From Photobacterium profundum (lineage in GTDB: Bacteria; Pseudomonadota; Gammaproteobacteria; Enterobacterales; Vibrionaceae): a DNA stretch of 64,000 nucleotides. Shown here one piece after another: positions 59,405 to 64,000 of the stretch. Position 1 is the first letter of the stretch. Each line of letters opens with the position of its first letter. The notes below the pieces were generated by a model. The model searched no databases. It had not been told where the DNA came from and saw only the letters and a list, made by a program, of their open reading frames with translations. Position numbers and translations under genes: made by a program. The stretch covers positions 21,906 to 85,905 of the forward strand of contig NZ_PYOD01000020.1 of the NCBI RefSeq assembly GCF_003026285.1, written 5' to 3'.

Positions 59405-62302
59405 ATGACCGAATTTATCCTTCCTCTCGGAAAAGTTCGTTGTATGAATTGTGCGAACAAAATCCACACAGCTTTAACGACCTTACCGAATATCGAGCAT
59501 GTTGAGGTAGATACTCAACGCGCCATTATTATAGGAAACGTTGAGCTAGCACCTATCATGTCAACCATTACAGCACTGGGCTACGAGGCGGGCTATCAGC
59601 ATATATTGCCACTTCAGGGTTTATCATGTGGTAAATGTGTGGCAAAGGTAGAAGCTGCGCTAGCTGAAAATAACCAGGTCACTGATTTTTCAGTTACCAA
59701 AACACAAGTATCAGTAACAGGGGTAATCACAGAACCAAACTTAATCACCTTGATTGAAACGTTAGGTTACTCCGTGCCTACTGAACACACTTTTCATTTT
59801 TCTTTATCGGGGCTAAATTGCGGTAAGTGCGTCAAAAAAATCGAAAATGCACTCGCTGAGCAAGCTACTGTTAGCGATTTCACCATAAGTAAAACGCAGG
59901 CGACTATCACGGCTAAAACCGAAGCCGATACACTTATATCTCTGATTAAATCACTTGGCTTTATGGCGAAAGAAGTCGATGGCACAAAGGCTGTAGTGAA
60001 TAGCATCGATGCAGAAGCCAACCATACAAAAGACACACCTAATATCGCCCCAATACAAGAAGATGCCTCTTCGAGTACTTTGCAATTCCTGCTTTCTGGA
60101 ATGACATGTGCAAGTTGCGTATCTTCAGTAGAAAAAGCGATCTTGGCAGTGCCTGGTGTCGAACAAGCCAATATCAATCTAGCAGAACGTACTGCATTAG
60201 TTACTGGTACAGCCTCTGACCAACATATTATAACGGCTATCATTAATGCGGGTTACGGGGCTGAATTGAGTGCTGATGAACAAACACGCCGCGCACGCCA
60301 ACAAAAACAGAATGACACAACATATCGCCTGCATATGCGTAATGCCTTTGTTTCTCTCGGTCTAGGTATTCCTCTAATGGCCTGGGGGCTATTAGGCGGG
60401 AATATGACGATTAACTCTTCTAGCAGTCAAATTGCCTGGGGAGTAATTGGCATTGTTACCTTTGTTTTATTAATCACCGCTGGGCGCCATTTCTTTATTA
60501 ACGCCTGGAAAGCATTCGTACACCACCGTGCAACCATGGACACCTTAGTCGCACTTGGTACAGGATCCGCTTGGCTATTTTCAATGTTAGTGGTTATTGC
60601 ACCCAATATTTTTCCAGAACCCGCTCGTCATGTGTACTTTGAAGCAAGTGCAATGATTTTAGGCCTAATCACCGTCGGGCATGCACTTGAAGCGAAAGCA
60701 CGTAGTCGTACATCAAAAGCATTAGAGCGTTTAATCGATCTACAGCCTCAAACAGCCATTGTTATTATTAACGGGAACGAGCAAGAAGTGCCACTCGCCG
60801 ACGTACAAGCAGGCATGTTGGTACGCCTTCATCCTGGGTCAAAAATACCTGTTGATGGGATCGTTGAAGAAGGTCAAAGCTATATTGATGAATCAATGTT
60901 GACTGGTGAGCCAATTCCAGCCAACAAGCAAGCCGGAGATAAAGTTCACGCTGGCACAATGAACCAAAATGGCAGCCTAATTTTTAAAGCTGAACATATT
61001 GGTAGCAATACCATGCTAGCGCGTATTATCCAGCTAGTTCGCCAAGCCCAAAGCAGTAAACCCGCACTGGCACGGTTAGCAGATACTATTTCAGCGATCT
61101 TCGTTCCTAGCGTCATGATTATTGCCATTATAACCGCTATGGCATGGTACTACTTCGGGCCAGAACCCTCGTCGATCTATATGCTGATCACAGCAACGAC
61201 AATATTAATCATCGCTTGCCCTTGTGCGCTTGGTTTAGCAACTCCAATGTCGGTAACCGTAGGGGTGGGTCGTGCTGCAGAATATGGTATCTTGATTAGA
61301 GATGCAGAAGCGATGCAACTTGCCGCTGATATCGACACCGTAGTGCTCGATAAAACGGGAACACTGACAGAAGGCAAACCTCAGGTTGTTAATATTCATA
61401 CCTACAACAATACTCAAAGTAACCACTTACTCAGCTTTGCTGCCAGCCTTGAACAAGGCTCTGAGCACCCTCTGGCGCGTGCAATTATTGATGCCGCCAA
61501 TACCGAAGAACTTTCACTACTTAAACAGCAGTCATTCGAAGCCAAACCAGGCTTTGGTGTTATAGGTAAAGTAAGTGAACACCAACTTCTATTAGGCAAT
61601 GCTCGTTTACTTCAACAGCATCATATTAATATTGATGCTGCAGATGAAGATGTTCATATTATTGCCAGCAAAGGGGCAACCCCTATCTACATGGCGATTG
61701 ATAACCAGCTAGCAGGGGTATTGGGGGTTAGCGATCCCTTACGTCAAGATTCCATTTCAGCGGTAAAACGAATGAAAGCGATGAACCTTAATGTGGTGAT
61801 GCTAACAGGAGACACACTGATTACTGCCAATGCTATCGCCCATGAAGCCGGTATTGATACCGTCATTGCAGGCGTATTACCTGATGGAAAAGCTGCAAAA
61901 ATAGCTGAACTTCAACAACAAGGACACAAAGTCGCGATGGTTGGGGATGGTATTAATGATGCCCCAGCGCTCGCACTGGCTGAGGTTGGCATTGCGATGG
62001 GAAGCGGTAGTGATATAGCCATTGAAAGTGCCCAGTTTGCGTTAATGCGCCATTCTTTACACGGTGTTGTCGATGCAATTCAACTATCCAAAGCTACATT
62101 GAAAAACATGAAGCAAAATTTATTTGGTGCCTTCATATATAACTCGTTGGGTATTCCGATTGCAGCAGGTGTGCTATTTCCATTAACTGGCACCTTATTA
62201 AGCCCTGTTATTGCAGGGGCTGCCATGGCTCTATCGTCTATCACCGTGGTAAGCAATGCAAACCGCTTACGTTTATTCAAACCTAATCAGCAGGAGAAAT
62301 AA
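59405..62302 (+). CDS. copA: Cu(I)-exporting P1B-type ATPase CopA
   Basis: CopA pumps Cu(I) from cytoplasm to periplasm. From ATG 59405 (behind AAGGTGA) it has 965 residues. Four N-terminal heavy-metal domains carry CxxC pairs at Cys13/16, 75/78, 139/142 and 235/238; E. coli CopA has two. Domains two and three are closely similar to each other and look like a recent duplication. The pump core shows CPC in IACPCALGLATP, DKTGT, SEHPLARA and GDGINDAPAL. It is under CueR control, and a 26-codon membrane ORF begins one base after its stop. Confidence 0.97.
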   Translation: MTEFILPLGKVRCMNCANKIHTALTTLPNIEHVEVDTQRAIIIGNVELAPIMSTITALGYEAGYQHILPLQGLSCGKCVAKVEAALAENNQVTDFSVTKTQVSVTGVITEPNLITLIETLGYSVPTEHTFHFSLSGLNCGKCVKKIENALAEQATVSDFTISKTQATITAKTEADTLISLIKSLGFMAKEVDGTKAVVNSIDAEANHTKDTPNIAPIQEDASSSTLQFLLSGMTCASCVSSVEKAILAVPGVEQANINLAERTALVTGTASDQHIITAIINAGYGAELSADEQTRRARQQKQNDTTYRLHMRNAFVSLGLGIPLMAWGLLGGNMTINSSSSQIAWGVIGIVTFVLLITAGRHFFINAWKAFVHHRATMDTLVALGTGSAWLFSMLVVIAPNIFPEPARHVYFEASAMILGLITVGHALEAKARSRTSKALERLIDLQPQTAIVIINGNEQEVPLADVQAGMLVRLHPGSKIPVDGIVEEGQSYIDESMLTGEPIPANKQAGDKVHAGTMNQNGSLIFKAEHIGSNTMLARIIQLVRQAQSSKPALARLADTISAIFVPSVMIIAIITAMAWYYFGPEPSSIYMLITATTILIIACPCALGLATPMSVTVGVGRAAEYGILIRDAEAMQLAADIDTVVLDKTGTLTEGKPQVVNIHTYNNTQSNHLLSFAASLEQGSEHPLARAIIDAANTEELSLLKQQSFEAKPGFGVIGKVSEHQLLLGNARLLQQHHINIDAADEDVHIIASKGATPIYMAIDNQLAGVLGVSDPLRQDSISAVKRMKAMNLNVVMLTGDTLITANAIAHEAGIDTVIAGVLPDGKAAKIAELQQQGHKVAMVGDGINDAPALALAEVGIAMGSGSDIAIESAQFALMRHSLHGVVDAIQLSKATLKNMKQNLFGAFIYNSLGIPIAAGVLFPLTGTLLSPVIAGAAMALSSITVVSNANRLRLFKPNQQEK

Positions 62303-62303
62303 T

Positions 62304-62384
62304 ATGGTTGCTCTTATCGGATTGTTCGCTATTGGTTTTATCATCTGGTGGTTTTGGTTACACCCTGCGACGAAAGCAAAATAA
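62304..62384 (+). CDS. 26-residue membrane peptide downstream of copA
   Basis: An ORF of 26 codons starts one base after the copA stop, with AGGAG ten bases before the ATG inside the copA end. The product (MVALIGLFAIGFIIWWFWL then HPATKAK) has one hydrophobic helix with three tryptophans and a basic C-terminus. Coupling with copA and the strong ribosome-binding site suggest a real small protein, perhaps a CopA-associated subunit. I know no named family. Confidence 0.65.
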   Translation: MVALIGLFAIGFIIWWFWLHPATKAK

Positions 62385-62428
62385 TACCGTTAATCATTCC
62401 CATTGAATGACGCTATTTTATCACACCC

Positions 62429-62454
62429 AAACGGCCGATTTATCGGTCGTTTTC
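62429..62454 (+). terminator. Terminator after the copA operon
   Basis: AAACGGCCGAT (62429-62439) pairs with ATCGGTCGTTT (62442-62452), one G-T pair, then T and C. Confidence 0.7.
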
Positions 62455-62539
62455 CCCTCTCAATTCCAGCCTACTGGCAATGGTAAATTATCGATATAAT
62501 TGATATAACAAACTCTCTTGCAGCAACTTTGGTTTAACC

Positions 62540-63400
62540 ATGTTCAAAACTTTGTTTTCAAAAGCACTTATGGTGCTGCCATTTATAACGACATCAGTTT
62601 TTGCCGAGCCTATTGTGTGGCAAATCAAAGACGCTAACCGAGAATTTATCATTTTAGGCTCTGTACATGCAGGCACTCATGATATGTACCCTTTGCCTAA
62701 AGCCTTTCTAGAGCACTGGAAAACGGCAGACAGCCTCGTTGTTGAAGCCAATATTCTACGCCCTTCTCAAGCGCCTTTAGATATGTCGGGGCCTACAACA
62801 TCATCAATGCTAAATCATCAACAACTTGAAAAACTCGCTTCAATTGCCAACGACTTAAAGCTGCCTTATTCATCTCTTAGTAAAAACCCACCATGGTTAA
62901 CAGTGATCAGTATTCAAATGTCACTTGCCACTCAATTAGGCTTAAGTGCAGAGCAAGGTATTGACACTATTCTACTAAGAAGGGCAATGACCGAAGATTT
63001 ACCGATCCTCGAACTAGAAAGCGTTGAACAACAGCTATCAATGCTAAAAAGTATGCCCGATCACGGTAAAGAAATGCTCACAACATCTATTGATGACTGG
63101 GAGAAAATGAGTAGCGAATTTACATGCTTGATTGATGCTTGGAAATCAGGTGATAGCCAAAAATTAACCACACTATTTGAAAAAAGCCAACACAGTGAAG
63201 CTATCGATAATGTACTTATTTTTGATCGTAATGAAGACTGGGCTAACCAATTAACAAATGGATCACCTTACCAGAAAGGTAAGTTTATGATTGTAGTAGG
63301 CGCATTCCATTTATTTGGTGATAAAGGGCTACCTAATTTGTTAAAGCAGAATGGATTCACGGTTACTCAACTGACAAAAAGCAAAAAGGTTCAGTGCTAA
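62540..63400 (+). CDS. TraB/GumN family protein
   Basis: A 286-residue protein with a signal peptide (1-22, ending SVFA), periplasmic or envelope-located. The TraB/GumN (Tiki-superfamily) features are FIILGSVHAGTHDMYPLP, LVVEANIL, the EQGIDTILL region, LPILELESVEQQL and VVGAFHLFGDKGLPNLL at the C-terminus, with the conserved Gly-x-x-His pair. Tiki relatives are metalloproteases; bacterial function is unclear. It is a single gene between the copA terminator and the tRNA array. Confidence 0.87.
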   Translation: MFKTLFSKALMVLPFITTSVFAEPIVWQIKDANREFIILGSVHAGTHDMYPLPKAFLEHWKTADSLVVEANILRPSQAPLDMSGPTTSSMLNHQQLEKLASIANDLKLPYSSLSKNPPWLTVISIQMSLATQLGLSAEQGIDTILLRRAMTEDLPILELESVEQQLSMLKSMPDHGKEMLTTSIDDWEKMSSEFTCLIDAWKSGDSQKLTTLFEKSQHSEAIDNVLIFDRNEDWANQLTNGSPYQKGKFMIVVGAFHLFGDKGLPNLLKQNGFTVTQLTKSKKVQC

Positions 63401-63461
63401 TTTGAAAAGCATAAAGAACAACAGAAGCCTCTAAGCATAGAGAAAATATACGCTAGAAACG

Positions 63462-63490
63462 AAAAAAGCCTCGTCCTAAGACGAGGCTTT
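63462..63490 (-). terminator. Terminator of the tRNA-Pro array
   Basis: AAAGCCTCGTC (63465-63475) / GACGAGGCTTT (63480-63490), four-base loop; on the minus strand it ends in a T-run, just downstream of the last tRNA. Confidence 0.9.
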
Positions 63491-63496
63491 CGAAAG

Positions 63497-63573
<77 letters not shown>

Positions 63574-63637
63574 ACATTGTATATTTTAAATCTTACCAGA
63601 TTGATTCTATCCGATTTGCACCAAACAGAAATAAGAG

Positions 63638-63714
<77 letters not shown>

Positions 63715-63778
63715 ACATTATATATTTTAAATCTTACCAGATTCATTCTATCCGACTTACATCCAATAGAAATAAGAG

Positions 63779-63855
<77 letters not shown>

Positions 63856-63919
63856 ACATTGTATATTTTAAATCTTACCAGATTCATTCTATCCGACTTA
63901 CATCCAATAGAAATAAGAG

Positions 63920-63996
<77 letters not shown>

Positions 63997-64000
63997 ACAT

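Overview
The window looks like chromosomal DNA of a facultatively anaerobic marine gamma-proteobacterium of the Vibrionaceae, most likely Photobacterium. The reasons are moderate-to-low GC, Vibrio/Photobacterium-type protein families (DUF3360, YfbU/YfbV, a ToxR-like regulator, OmpA), E. coli-like gene neighbourhoods (yfbV<>ackA-pta; ybbP-ybbA<>tesA-ybbO-cnoX; cueR<>copA) and a tandem tRNA-Pro array of the kind common in this family. The species assignment is inference. I saw no phage, integron, CRISPR array or intact insertion sequence.

Layout. 1-6.8 kb: the end of ycaO, a DUF3360 membrane transporter where enterobacteria have focA, pflB, an unknown soluble protein, and pflA. 7.1-10.3 kb: tctCBA tricarboxylate transporter. 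10.4-13.9 kb: a 50-residue membrane ORF, YqhD aldehyde reductase, a DJ-1-like protein and a divergent LysR regulator. 13.9-16.3 kb: a CitA/CitB-type two-component system. 16.5-18.3 kb: fhs. 18.6-21.2 kb: a LysR regulator facing a FocA-type formate channel fused to CBS domains. 21.3-22.7 kb: an ECF-type permease and yfbU. 23-30.6 kb: a PgtC/PgtB/PgtA-like three-protein sensory system, then a Lac-family PTS (IIB, IIC, IIA). 30.7-38.7 kb: a YccT-like protein, a porin, rlmA, a ChaN lipoprotein behind a Fur-like box, a TrpXYZ-like ABC transporter and a DUF6172 protein. 38.9-45 kb: yfbV, ackA, pta, a second focA and a SelT-like protein. 45-48 kb: yfcE and a four-gene operon of two DUF1538 membrane proteins, a PII-like protein and a CBS protein. 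48.4-55.4 kb: yfcH, ybbP-ybbA, tesA, ybbO, a 23-codon ORF with its own terminator, and cnoX. 55.5-59 kb: a META-domain lipoprotein, OmpA, and a ToxR-like transmembrane regulator overlapping a small membrane-anchored partner. 59-62.4 kb: cueR, copA with four metal-binding domains, and a 26-codon membrane ORF. The end holds a TraB/GumN protein and four tRNA-Pro(UGG) genes in an exact 141-bp tandem array.

How they fit together. Much of the window concerns pyruvate, acetate and formate: PflB with its activase PflA makes acetyl-CoA and formate, Pta-AckA turns acetyl-CoA into acetate and ATP, two FocA-type channels move formate, and Fhs returns formate to the one-carbon pool. TctCBA plus the CitAB-like pair suggests regulated uptake of citrate or related acids. 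The best candidates for less-described biology are the DUF1538/PII/CBS operon, the ToxR-like co-component pair, the FocA-CBS fusion, the Pgt-like system beside a PTS, and several very small membrane ORFs.
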